DNA of 64,000 nucleotides, taken from positions 62,001 through 126,000 of the forward strand of contig JAURVB010012315.1 of assembly GCA_033002965.1 (NCBI GenBank). Direction: 5' to 3'. Positions 38,150 through 50,027 of the stretch are shown piece after piece. The notes beneath the pieces were generated by a model. It saw only the letters and a program-made list of their open reading frames with translations, was not told where the DNA came from and did not search any database. Within the stretch, counting starts at the first letter, position 1, and every line of letters starts with the position of its first letter. The position numbers were made by a program, and so were the translations under genes. Source of the stretch: Piper betle (taxonomy: Eukaryota; Streptophyta; Magnoliopsida; Piperales; Piperaceae).

Positions 38150-38723
38150 TATAGTAAGAATACATTTGCTCATTCAACCTGATGGTTTAGATGGACGTAG
38201 ATTTTGAGTTTGTGTTTTATAAAAAGAAAGCCCTATTCCTCTTTTACAGTTTTGTGTCCGTTGTTCATCTCCTTGTTAAATGTGCTGAAGCTTTCCGATT
38301 AGTTAAATACAAAATGTTGAGTTTTTGCTTGTGAATTTGTTGTTTACCTTTCCTGTTATTATTTGCAGCCGATTAGTAAAGATGTTATTATTTGCAGCCG
38401 ATTAGTAAAGATCTACCGATGCTTCTCACGCCAGTCGCAGTTTGTAATGCACTAGGGCATGTGGTGCCAAATGTCTCTTTGGCTGCAGTTGCAGTGTCAT
38501 TTACCCACACCATTAAAGGTACTTCCTGTATTCACCTAGTGCTAATGTGCAACCAGGAATGAGTTTTGCCCTGTTTGCTGCAAATTATTAAGGTAGTAGT
38601 AGTCCCAAAACGAAGGCTTATGCTAGAAAGAAAATTGACTTATGGTATTTTGTGCAATTTTCTCTGACTTGATTGGCTCTTTTGTGGTGTTTTTCTCTTT
38701 ATCAGAACTTGAGCCCTTGTTAT
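38150..38723 (+). pseudogene. triose-phosphate translocator fragment, copy 2
   Basis: Inverted partner of 5226-5760. Blocks: 38250-38286 (FVSVVHLLVK), 38398-38518 ([20 protein letters not shown]...FTHTIK) and 38706-38723 (start of the LEP exon). It keeps the CAG acceptor lost in copy 1. Just before the middle block, 29 bases carrying the 3' splice site and exon start occur twice (38355-38383, 38384-38412). The last exon is cut by repeat DNA after about 18 bases. Confidence 0.8.
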
Positions 38724-38982
38724 AGAAAAACATGCTTCTATAGACATGAAAGCGAACATAAGTCATAAATATATATTCAAAATATGAAAAGTTATAAATC
38801 ATAATTACCTACTCGAAACATGAGAAGTCATAAGTCATAAATACATACATATTCGAAATATGAAGAGTCAATCTATAAAATATATAGAAATGAATCTATA
38901 AATATTATTAAATTACCATAATTTAATAAGATTAAAAACTCATTTCGAGATAAAATAACCAAGTTATTTTTGGGGTGTTACA
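38724..38982 (+). repeat. LTR end of repeat G (ends TTTTTGGGGTGTTACA)
   Basis: Direct copy of about 48110-48353, made of the variants AAGTCATAAGTCATAAATACAT and CTCATTTCGAGATAAAATAA. It truncates the translocator fragment. The TGTTACA end marks it as an LTR or foldback terminus. Confidence 0.55.
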
Positions 38983-39139
38983 TGTGGGGCAAACTCTATG
39001 TCTTAACTCGGTGAGCTCGACTTCGACCTAACAAATGCAGACCACTACTCAAACCCTAAATAATGTGTGCATACAATAACATGCAAACAATCTTAAGTAC
39101 GAAAAATGATATGACATGCAAGGGCATGTAATTAAACAC

Positions 39140-39530
39140 ACAACACACCACATTTCTCAGCCGTAACATCACATTCATATGCTAAGCGTATCAAAAAACT
39201 GTACAAAATTATAATAAATCAAATAAGGATGTTGAAATGAAGATCTCATTATTTTATGAAATACTTTTTGAGATTCAACCTATATACTTAAATCTAGCCA
39301 TAGATATCGAAATGCCTAAAAGATTCCGGATAATTTATCTAAAAAAAACCCCTCTATGTTAAGCATCACTACATTAGGGAAATTGTAGCTAGAGGAGAAA
39401 TTATTGTGAGGAAAATTTCCACAACTCACATTCTGCAGATATGTTGATTAAGTTAGTTCCTCTATCCAAGTCCAAGCATTGCTTGGATTTGATTGGAATT
39501 AATTGCATTTAGTGCCCTTATGGGCTTATT
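39140..39530 (+). mobile_element. LTR fragment joined to copia RNase H end
   Basis: Up to about 39350 this matches 48500-48710 and, inverted, 61810-62040. From about 39360 it encodes a copia RNase H C-terminus (REIVARGEIIVRKIS, then MLIKLV..SKSKHCLDLIG in another frame). The polypurine tract and LTR follow across the arm boundary at 39531. Confidence 0.7.
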
Positions 39531-40588
39531 TGGCATAGCAGAAGTGTTCTTACAAATTCATTAAACTTTTATCAACAAGGTGGAGATTTATGAAGTTATT
39601 TCAACACACTATTAAGACACTATTGAAAATAGTATTAGTAGTTTTCCACTATTTGATTTGAGAAGAAATGAAGCTGTCCGTATAATACGTCTCAAATTTC
39701 TAAAGTTCATATGGTTAGTGGTAAGAAAAAGAAGGTATGAAATAGTAATACAATGGATTTGTGCTCTGAGTGTCACTCATGGTTTTGCTCTCATTCTTGA
39801 GGTTTTCACGTAAAATTCTCTGTGCCATCTTTCTTTTATTTTTTTATTATATCTTGTAGTGCCATTATTAAACTCTACCCCTAGGAGTTTCTGTTAACAA
39901 TGAATATATAATATTTGCAAGTATCTCGTGTTTATAATTAAGAAAGGTGTACTTAATGGCAACAACATTGAATTTCATCAAAAAATCTTAATATTATTTT
40001 TTCCTCTTTGAGGGGGATGGATGCATTAGGTGGGTATCCAAGATAAAAGCTTAGTAGTATGCTTTTCGTTTGAAGTCAAAGCTTAAATTAGTTTTCTATC
40101 ATCAATTTTAAATGTGATAGCAATTATGTGGTGAAACAATTATATATGTCGTGGAGGGTGTGGAGGTGATATAAATTTCACAAGTAGGTGTTTCACCTTG
40201 GATTTATCTTTGTTTAAATATAGTCATAATGCTTATGTTTTTCACCTGACTTCTATTGTAATTGCACTATAAATTACAAAAAGAAAGGAATTGCACTATA
40301 AATTATAAAATTTTCATTCTTAATTTCAGGATGAGTCAACTCAAACTATGATTCTTATTGTGGGCCTGTCAGCAAACCTGCCCAATTATTTGGAGCTAGA
40401 ATATTGTTTATGTTCTATGATTAGATGTATTTTTTATTATTTGGAGCTAGAATATTGTTATGTTCTATGATTAGATGTATTAGAATATTGTTTATGTTTA
40501 ATAATATAATTATACTATATATATACCGGTAAACATAAGTAAATATTAATATATACTTGTGTTAGTAAAGATATATATATATATATAT

Positions 40589-40620
<32 letters not shown>

Positions 40621-43301
40621 TCAATAAACAAACAAATAGTTAATACTCATTAATCATGAATATTAATACTATCATAGTCATACAATACAATAATACATAA
40701 TTAAATACAAATAAATAACAACATATGCATAACGAACAAATAAACAAATAAATATATTAATATATACAATTTGGTAAACATAATAAGACTAATATTTATA
40801 AGTAAATACAATATTTATAATAACAAATAATCATGTAAACATTCATTATATATGATAAACATATAAATAAAAATAAATAAATAATGATGAATAAATAAAT
40901 AAATAAAACGATAAATAAAGAAAAATAATCATAACATCTAATCATGCTAAATCATGTGAATATACATCTAAACTAATATGGTGGTTCTTAAATTACCAAA
41001 AATAGTGCAAGAATGGATCAAAACGGTCTGAAAATAAGTTGAATCAGACCAAATCAAGCTGAACCAACCTGGTCTGGGTTAACTGGAAAATCGGCTATGT
41101 TGATTGGTGGACATGGGCTGGCGGGCTTGTGAACAAGAACAAGAAGACGGATGCGGACACGAATGTGATGATGGTAAATGGGCCAAACAAGGACGGCAGT
41201 GCCCATCGCCGGAAAGTTCAAACGGCGGTGCAGCTGAGGTCATCAGCAACGATTCCTACAGCATTAGTCAGCTGGACTAGGCTCATTTTGTCAGTCGTCG
41301 AGTGGGGAATGCATTTGGAGTGATGGATGACAGTGTCTGGATGGCGACTGATAAAAAATAGCAATAAAAGGAAGAAAATACCAGCAGGAATGGCGACATC
41401 ACCAACAGTGATTGCGGCCACAACGAGGGTCGAGGCTGGTTTCAAAAGCTTAGTCGTAGAGAGGGGAGTTGATCTGGGTGATCACCTTTGCTATAGGTGG
41501 CTCAACGGCACCAAAAATGCCTTGAAAGGCGGCTATTGCGGCTGCGTCGGTGTATGTGATAGGTATGGGTTGATAGCCGACCGCGAGGTAGTCACAATGG
41601 TACCAGTCTTGAAGCTAAAGGCTGGCCAGAGACTAGGCGGTGGCAACCCAAAGTGTCGGCGGCCTTTGAGTAGAAAATTATCCAAAAAGTGGGAGAAATC
41701 TCCTGAAAAATGGGTGAAATATATAATTGATGTGGCTGAACTAGATCTTGCCACATGACATAATCTAAACCGCAACAACTAGAAGGTCTAGTAGGGTCCA
41801 CCTAGAGTATATACAATAATATATATATATATATATATAGTTGGAAAACTTGGATTGACACTGACAAAAATCAAAATTGATTCGAAGACTATCAGAGACT
41901 CTTTGGACTAAAATAGTTGCAAGAAAACTAAATGTATATCAAAACCCCTAAACTTGGATGAAGAAATGAGAGTCAAATCAAACTGGACCTACAGGGATAA
42001 TGAGATACATGTAAATGAGATACCTGAAACAAATCAAACAAATAAGAAAAACTACGACTTAGATCTAGCCTTAAAACTCTGAGTTAACACAACGAAGAAC
42101 ATGTTTGCCTCAAGTATACACTGATAACTCATGCTTTGTTATAGCAGAATTAAAGCTATCATCTATATATCAGGTATACCTGATATCCATAATATGCTCA
42201 TACTGCCATTTAGGCCCCATATTTGTGGTCAAAAAGTTAAACTAACTTGAACTGACTTGAGACTGGCCCAAACTGGACAAGACAACAGTTCTTATCCAAT
42301 TCTTAGGTGAACAAGATTAAAGTTGTTACATATAGTAATTGAATTAAAGTGGTCCATTACAATTACATAAGTTTCCTTAGTTATCAACCCTAATTACTTT
42401 ATAAATAGGTGAAATAATAATAATAATGTATTATAAAGTAGCTAAATGAAGTTGGAAATCCTACACAACGTAATTAATTGAAGAAACCCTCTCATTGAAT
42501 TTGTTGATAGTTAGATTAGTTTAGTCTTAGTTTTTAAGAGATAATCAAAGCCTTTGCCTCGACTGGGAGTCGAGTTAAATTAGGAATATTCAAATTCAAT
42601 TATTGTGTTTGTTTTAATAGTAATTAGTCTAGTTTAGTTAAATATTAATTAAAATAAAGTAGAGTGAAGTAAAAAATATTATACAACTCATTGTGAGAAT
42701 GATCTTATAAATATTACTATACTCGTAAAATATACAATAATCATCCATGTTGAGGTAAGATGAAGAAACCGTCTCCTGCCCAAATTGGTGACTTCGAAGG
42801 TATGTGTATGGCTATTGTATGTGTCATTTTTCATCATATGCAGCCTGCAATGTTAGTAATGGACTGTGGTTGTCCTTTGGTGCCAGCTATGAGGATGTTG
42901 AGATTGATAGGCAAATTATACCTCTTGTTGATCAATTAAACTAGTCTGTAAAGAACACAACTGGTTATGTATTGGACTCTACCATCATGCCATACTATGG
43001 ATCATAGGATCAACGTTCTAGTCTAATTAGTACAAGGCTTAATTATTTTTAAAAAAATCATTAAACAAGTTAAAAATCATAAATACGTCTTTAATAAAAT
43101 ATTATATTTTATCCCGTATCGGATGCCGGCTAACTTAGGGAATGCTATATTAGATGCTTTGGGCCGTGGACTCTTGTTATAGGTATAATGGCGAATCTCT
43201 TTGTATGTTTTGGGATTGGTATATGCGTTTGCCTTTAAGAAAAAAACTAGCCAGGCATGTGACTATATTGCGTAGCTGAAATCACACATAAATGGATGGC
43301 A

Positions 43302-44790
43302 CTACTGTTGATCAAATCTTTCAATTACTTGATTAAAATTCATGGCAGATGTTCCTCCATTGATGTTCCACCTCGCTGTCTCTTTAAGCTTTGCGACTCT
43401 TGCTCTTATATCTTCATCATTTGCTACGGCTCCCACTTTGGTTTTCACCTCATCTCTTGTAATGACTCCATCTTCTCCCAGCTCCAACCTCAGACCGGTT
43501 TTCCAGACATCACAAATGTAAGTAGCATTGAAGAACTGGTCAGCAAAGTAAGGCCAGCACAAGAAGGTAACGCCGTGGATTATTCCCTCCATGATGGAGT
43601 TCCAGCCACAGTGGGATATGAAGCAGGCAATTGATGGATGAGCCAGCACCTTCTGCTGAGGAGCCCAGCTCACCATCTTTCCTCGTCCGGCCACTCTGGC
43701 CTCAAAACCTTCTGGGTAGGTACCATTTGATCCATCCATGAGGTCAGGTCGGACAACCCACAAGAAAGGCTTTCCGGACAGCTCCAACCCAAGGGCAAGC
43801 TCCTGGAACTGCCTCTGATCTAGTAAAGTGAAGCTTCCAAATGCAACATAGATGACAGACTGACCAGCCTGCTCATCTAGCCAATCCAAGCAAGACGAGT
43901 CTTCAGGCCATAAGTGACCCACCGGCAGGCCGGAGCGGCGGGCTGGGAGCAGCGGGCCGATTGGGAGGACGTGAGGAACCAGTTCAAAAGCTGCCGGCTC
44001 AAGTTCATTGAAGGTATTGCACATAATGTAGTTCGCATTTTTGGTAGCTCTCCAGCAGGTAAGTAAGTAGTGGAAAATAGACTGTTGCATCTCCTCAGGG
44101 AAGCACGCCCACACAAAGTTGTTTGTGTTCATAGGTGGCATTGTCACCGACAGGTTTATCGTCTGGTGTGCTGCTACAAAACCTGTGAAAAAAATAAAAC
44201 TTCCAAGCACATATTCAAATAAAACTTATAGATAAGACCAACATTTCAAAACATGATCTCTTCACCATTGATAAATGGAACCAGCACATGGCAAGGAACT
44301 AACCATTGTCATCTATGATCTGAGCCTCTATGAGCGCGGGAACACTTTCACCCAAAGCAGGTATTGCAGCAGCCGTTGTCCAAAGGGCGGCCATTTGCGA
44401 GATGCCCACCTTCTTAGCCACGTCCACCGCCCATGCCATGGTACCATCAGCAATCATGCAGGTGACCTTGTCTGCTTCACTCTCGTTTAACTTTATCAGA
44501 AGCTCCTCAAAGTTGTCTTGCATGGCGGCCAAAATGAAGTCACACTGCATGCCATGGTTGTGCCTGTCTTTCAGCGCCATCCCGTCCGAGATCGCCACCA
44601 TTTTGATGCAATCATGGGGAGTGTACACCTTCTCTCCCAGCAGTGTGGTAGTGATTTGCTGGTGTGTGATTTCATTGTTGACAAAGGTGACATGGTAGCC
44701 TCGATCAACCAGGCAGTAGGATAGCTCTAAAAAGGGTATAACATGGCCTTGTGCTGGGAATGGGATCACCACAGCATGAGGCCTTCCCAT
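43302..44790 (-). CDS. UDP-glycosyltransferase, UGT83A-like, copy 2
   Basis: Mirror of the gene at 17568-19056: exon 1 is 44790-44304, the intron 44303-44183 (121 bp), exon 2 44182-43302, again 455 residues. His16, Asp115, the PSPG box and the splice sites are all kept, and no break was seen. Against copy 1 it has eight replacements in exon 1 (K3R, F32Y, A52G, L68S, I79H, M86I, T89A, S117T) but only one in exon 2 (R248L). Some fall in the acceptor-binding N-terminal domain, so substrate preference could differ; that is inference. The two genes point towards each other across the spacer. Confidence 0.88.
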
Positions 44791-44845
44791 GTTCTATCTT
44801 TGCTTTCCTGTGCAACTTTGACAAAAGCTAGCAAGCTTGCCTTTC

Positions 44846-44852
44846 TTATATA
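44846..44852 (-). promoter_or_regulatory. TATA box of UGT copy 2
   Basis: TATATAA on the minus strand, 56 bases above the start codon, as in copy 1. Confidence 0.6.
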
Positions 44853-45049
44853 ATATATATGGGGAGAAAAAGTATTTAATGGAAATTAGTTCAGTTTTAT
44901 TTGGGTGTTACATGAACGGGAAATTAGATCGGGAAAAAGTATTTAATGGAAATTTGATTTGGGTGTTTCAGCCCAACCAAGGAGTATGGAACCAATTCTC
45001 TTTCTGAGATTAATTTGGTTGAAATATGTAACTATTTCAACCAAGGAGA

Positions 45050-45390
45050 ATGGAACCAATAGTAGGAGCGTGAAAACTCATATTATTGTACGGCGCACTT
45101 TTAGTTGTTTGATATTTTTAACGCATTTAGAAGTTGATAAGTCATAGTCTTTGGCGTAGATGTCGGACTCCAACAGCCAACAAGTGGATTCCATAATCCA
45201 TATTTTCAACGCATTTAAGGTCTTGACAGAAGTTGTTGACGTCATAACTTTTACGTACATCGCGGACAGCACGCTTTAATCTGTTTGATATTTAACGCAT
45301 TTATTTTTTTGACGGAAGTTGTTGCTATGTCAAATCTTTTTATTAGATGGCGGATAGAAACAGACAAGTGGATTTTTTTGATATATTGAT
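45050..45390. repeat. imperfect tandem repeat with AACGCATTTA
   Basis: AACGCATTTA recurs near 45119, 45208 and 45293, each followed by a GAAGTTGTTG- or GAAGTTGATA-like block. Units are about 85-90 bases and diverged. No gene is visible. Confidence 0.4.
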
Positions 45391-45404
45391 ATATGTCAAA
45401 TCTG

Positions 45405-45700
45405 ATTGGGGTAGAGCTGCCCCGGCGCACTTAGGGCGCAGCTGACAGCGCTTTCTTTATATACAAATGGAAAGGGTGGGGGTAGGTTTGTCAAAAATAA
45501 TTTTAGGATCTCAAATCTATATTGAAACGTGTTTTGTCCTGAATATGCCAAATAAACAATTAAAAGGGCGAGATATATTATTGAAATGTATTTTACTGCA
45601 TATTGCATTTACCTTTCACAGTTTGCCGGAGGGAGCTATCAGGCCAACTGCATCTGGTCATCCCACGTGCCACGTGACAGTATCAAATCAAGGTTCATCC
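45405..45700. repeat. outer segment K of the inverted duplication (right copy)
   Basis: Inverted relative to 13620-13879 plus 16847-16875. It is uninterrupted here, so it gives the state before solo LTR A inserted on the left. Confidence 0.65.
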
Positions 45701-45964
45701 CATGTGCCATAAGACAATATAAAATCGAGGTAGTATCAAGAAGCATTCAATATTCCCAAAACACAACATATTAATTTAAATTCCTACTTTGTCCGCTCAA
45801 ATATAATATTGAAAACACTACGAGAGGAATTATTTTCTGGAGTTGGGGAAGGCGAGGGACAGAGCATTCAAATTACAATAAATTGGTTTGGAGGTAGAAT
45901 AGACACTAAAAGCCACCGTATATGAGATTACTCGAACTCAATTGGGAACAAAAAAATTGGGGCA

Positions 45965-46860
45965 TATAACGTAATACCCCCCAATTCAGCTGGCGGTGCG
46001 AATCAAATTAGAGTATTAGATCATCGACTAATACTCTTGATTACTTAAAATGAAATACTGAAGGCTTAACTATTCGAGTTGTTAAAAGACATAAGATTTG
46101 AAAGAATCTAATGTACATCCAAAAAAAAAAATGCATAGGCTCTTATGGCTGAGCTCATATAAATAAGATATTTTAAATAAATCCAAATTATGATGGGACT
46201 TCAAACCCTAGAAAAAATTCGATATAGTCTTCCTCATAACTACGAGGGAGGAAAATTTTTACAAAACTTTATAATTTCATATTTTATAAAATCCACACGA
46301 CATTCATATTTCATACATTTTACACACAAAAAAGTCACAGAGGTGTTCCACAAAAAAGTCATAGATCATTTACAATCCAAATTACATTCTCTATGCTATT
46401 GGTTTGCTTGGTCTTCGCACGGGCCCTTCAACTTGCAAAACAAAGTCAAGAAATTCCTCTAAACTATGTATCTTCTTCGCTCCAGGTACCAGGTAATATG
46501 ATTTAACATACCTAAGTTAATTTTATCCTTCAATTCTAAGACTCCGGAGGTTAGAGAATTTTTGCACGAATGATTTGACCTTCATGCCCAGAATATACTA
46601 TCTGCAAAATAGTTCAAACATAGGTTCAAACAAGGGTAGAAAAATAGCACTAAAATGAATTTTGACCAGGATCTCATCTTTTCGAAATTTATATTAAGGG
46701 ATCTCAACCTTAAAGTTTAATTAATCCAGAAAATTTGATAATAAGGCCTGTAAGTAGTGAGATTTAATAAAACATCACAAACTACATTCAACGATATCAA
46801 TTAAAACGGTGACAGAGCCAACTAGCAGACCGAGCAGAGAGGAGGAATCCTAAGAGACCT
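45965..46860 (+). repeat. LTR-like repeat H, right-facing copy
   Basis: Starts GTAATACCCCCCAATTCAGCTGGC and matches, inverted, 62260-63029 (for example GAGTATTAGATCATCGACTAA, CTCCGGA and TTGCACGAATGATTTGACC regions). Open frames such as 46190-46462 have no conserved reading and look noncoding. Confidence 0.55.
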
Positions 46861-46919
46861 GTGGTGTAACACCCCACCAAAAATAAGATCGAGCAAAGAG
46901 GAATCCTAATAGACCTGTG

Positions 46920-48353
46920 GCATAACACCCCAAAAATAAGGTTATTTTATCTCGAAATGAATTTTTAATATTATTAAATTAAGGTAATTTAATAATATTT
47001 ATAGATTCATTTTCATATGTTTTATAAATTACCTTTTCGTATTTCGAGTGTGTATGTATTTATAACTTATGACTTCTCATATTTTGAGTAAATAATTATG
47101 ATTTATGACTTTACGTATTTTAAATATGTATTTATGATTTATGGCTTTTCGTGTTCGTTTTCATGTCTTTATGGATTGATTTTTCGTATTTCGTGCGTAT
47201 ATGCATTTATAACTTATGACTTCTCATGTTTCAAATAAGTAAATATAATTTATGACTTTTCGTATTTCGAATATGTATTTATGACTTATGACTTTTCGTA
47301 TTTGTTTTTACGTCGACCGAAATGAAATGTTAAAATCTCATAATTTAACTATTAACATACAACTCAGCGGAAGTAGATTTTAAAAAAAACATAGGCTAGA
47401 ACTACTCAACAGCCAACAAAAATCATATATAAAAACACACACATACATAACCACCCACATACATAATCATGCACTTGGCACTTGTCATACGTAACATCCT
47501 TAAATATATACATATATATACATATACCTGAATCGAGTCGACGGTAACAACCTCATCATACTTGAACCACCCACATACATAATCATGCACATGTCATATT
47601 GTAATATCCTAAAACATATATATGTACCAAAATCTAGTCGAACGTAACAGCCTCATTAATATCTACATGTACTAGAATCTAATCAACGATATCATGTCTC
47701 ATCATACTTGAACTTTCATAATCATCTACATGTACCGTCATTTTCATAATCATCTACATGTACTTTCATAATCATCTACATGTATCATCTACATGTACCA
47801 GAATTGACAGTAACATGCTCTCATCATTCTTAAATACACCCATAAAACATTGCACACATAACATATACATAACCAGAGAAGCACACATTAACACATTCCA
47901 AAATGATGCCCATAAAACACTGCACACATAACATATACATAACCAGAAAAGCACACATCAACACATTCTAAAATGATGCACATACACATATAAAAAAAAG
48001 ATAACATTGTCATATCATACAGAAGAGCACACATACGCATATACATAAAATAACATCACACACGAAAATTGCCTCCCTCTCTTGAGAGAGATATGCTTAT
48101 GTAGACATGAAAACAAACATGAAAAGTCATAAGTCATAAATACATATTCGAAATACAAAAAGTCATAAATCATAATTACCTACTCGAAACATGAGAAGTC
48201 ATAAGTCATAAATACATACACACTCGAAATACGAAAAGTCAATCCATAAAACATATGGAAATGGATCTACAAATATTATTAAATTACCTTAATTTAATAA
48301 TATTAAAAACTCATTTCGAGATAAAATAATCTAGTTATTTTTGGGGTGTTACA
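46920..48353. repeat. foldback-type repeat with about 240-bp inverted arms (repeat G)
   Basis: 46920-47160 and 48110-48353 are inverted copies: the left starts ATAACACCCCAAAAATAAGG and the right ends TTATTTTTGGGGTGTTACA. Arms contain TTTATGACTTATGACTTTTC variants, which recur near 47200-47310. The middle holds short tandem repeats. It may be two LTR pieces joined tail to tail, or a foldback element. Confidence 0.6.
47715..47978. repeat. short tandem repeats inside the foldback repeat
   Basis: TTCATAATCATCTACATGTA occurs three times plus a partial copy in about 47715-47800. A 70-bp unit starting CCCATAAAACA occurs twice (47839-47908, 47909-47978) with few differences. Confidence 0.75.
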
Positions 48354-48499
48354 TGTGGGGCAAACTCTATGTCTTAACTCGACTTCGACCAAACAAATGC
48401 AGACCACTACTCAAACCCTAAATGATGTGTGCATACAATGACATGCAAACAATCCTAAATACAGCAAATGATATGATATGCAAGGGCATGTAATTAAAC

Positions 48500-49818
48500 A
48501 CACAACACACCACATTTCTCAGCATTTAACATCACATTCATATGCTCAGCATGTCAGAAACTATACAAAATTATGATAAATCAAATAAGGATGTCGAAAT
48601 GAAGATCTTCTTATTTTATGAAATACTTTTCGAGATTCAACCTATATACTTAAAATCTAGCCATAGATATCGAAATGCCTTAAAGATTCCGGATTATTTA
48701 TCTGAAAAAACCCCTCTATGTTAAGCATCACTTCATTAGGGAAATTGTAGCTGGAGGAGAAATTATTGTGAGGAAAATTTCTGCAACTCAGTCTAGTCTG
48801 CAGATATGTTGATTAAGTTAGTTCCTCTATCCAAGTCCAAGCATTGCTTGGACTTGATTGGCATTAATTGCATTTAGTGCCCTTATGGGCTTATTTGGCA
48901 TAGCAGAAGTGTTCTTACAAATTCATTAAACTTTTATCAACAAGGCGGAGATTTATGAGGTCATTTCAACACACTATTAAGATACTATTGGAAATAGTAT
49001 TAGTAGTGTTTCCACTATTTGATTTGAGAAGAAATGAAGCTGTCGGTATAATATGTCTCAAATTTCTAAAGTTCATATGGTTAGTGGTAAGAAAGCGAAG
49101 GTATGAAATAGTAATACAGTGGATTTGTGCTCCGATGTGTCACTCATGGTTTTGCTCTCGTTCTTGAGGTTTTCACGTAAAATTCTTTGTACCAGTCTTT
49201 CTTTTATTTTTTTATTATATCTTGTTGTGCCATTATTAAACTCTACCCTTAGGAGTTTCTGTTAACAACGAATATATAATATTTGCAAGTATCCGGTGTT
49301 TATAATTAAGAAAGGTGTGTTTAATGGCAACAACATTGAATCTTCATCAAAGAAATCTTAATATTATTTTTTCTCTTTGAGGGGGATGGATGCATTAGGT
49401 GGGTATCCAAGATAAAAGCTTAGTAGTATGCTTTTTGTTTGAAGTAAATGCTTAAATTAGTTTTCTATCATCAATTTTAAATGTGATAGCAATTATGCGG
49501 TGAAACAATTATATATGTCGTGGAAGGTGTGGAGGCGATATAAATTTCATGAGTAGGTGTTTTACCTTGGATTTTATCTTTCTCTAAATATAGTCATAAT
49601 GCTTGTGTTTTTCACCTGACTTCTATTGTAATTGCACTATAAATTACAAAAAGAAAGGAATTGCACTATAAATTATAAATTTTTTATTCTTAATTTCAGG
49701 ATGAGTCAACTCAAACTATGATTCTTATTGTTCGCCTGTCAGCAAACCTGTCCAATTATTTGGAGCTATAATATTGTTTATGTTCTATGATTAGATGTAT
49801 TTTTAATTTTGATTTAGG
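48500..49818 (+). mobile_element. copia 3' end: LTR-like lead, RNase H remnant and LTR, third copy
   Basis: Direct copy of 39140-40440. The RNase H part (48730-48880) reads EIVAGGEIIVRK..., then MLIKLVPLSKSKHCLDLIG in another frame, and the tract AAGGCGGAGATTTATGAGG precedes the LTR. It ends at GATTAGATGTATTTTTA, 60 bases before the first helicase exon. Broken, not autonomous. Confidence 0.7.
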
Positions 49819-50027
49819 TTAATCTACCTTTTTTATGTGAAGTTTGTATTTGGGTGTTTTTAGTTGTGTAAATTGTAGTTGGCACACTTCTGAGAGTTAA
49901 CTCGGAAACTGGATTGTTCTTTGATTCTAGCTATTGTCCTGTACCTCTTGCTCAACAATATATTGGAAAAAGTGAGCCGAATTCCTCCATATGCAATGAA
50001 TTGTTAAATGAGATTTGCTACAATAAG

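Larger units (their letters stand above)
39531..44930 (-). repeat. right arm of the 5.4-kb inverted duplication
   Basis: Reverse complement of 17428-22824. Order on the plus strand: copia LTR piece (to about 40480), TA run (40571-40590), TAAATAAA-rich DNA, repeat J (41020-41840), UGT 3' flank, UGT copy 2, promoter. The two arms have equal length within a few bases and rare substitutions. Confidence 0.9.

Noticed and set aside
41129..41801. Possible gene in repeat J (for example 143 codons from 41327)
   Set aside because: The matching left-arm frame ends differently after a one-base change, a diverged copy at 22825 has no such frame, and no domain is recognisable.
42760..42970. Gene fragment reading NGLWLSFGASYEDVEID with a preceding short exon
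   Set aside because: Family not recognised, the implied intron of about 44 bases is too short for plants, and stops follow.
47401..48000. CRISPR-like array
   Set aside because: Repeats are degenerate, directly adjacent and of several unit sizes, without spacers; they are plant tandem repeats.
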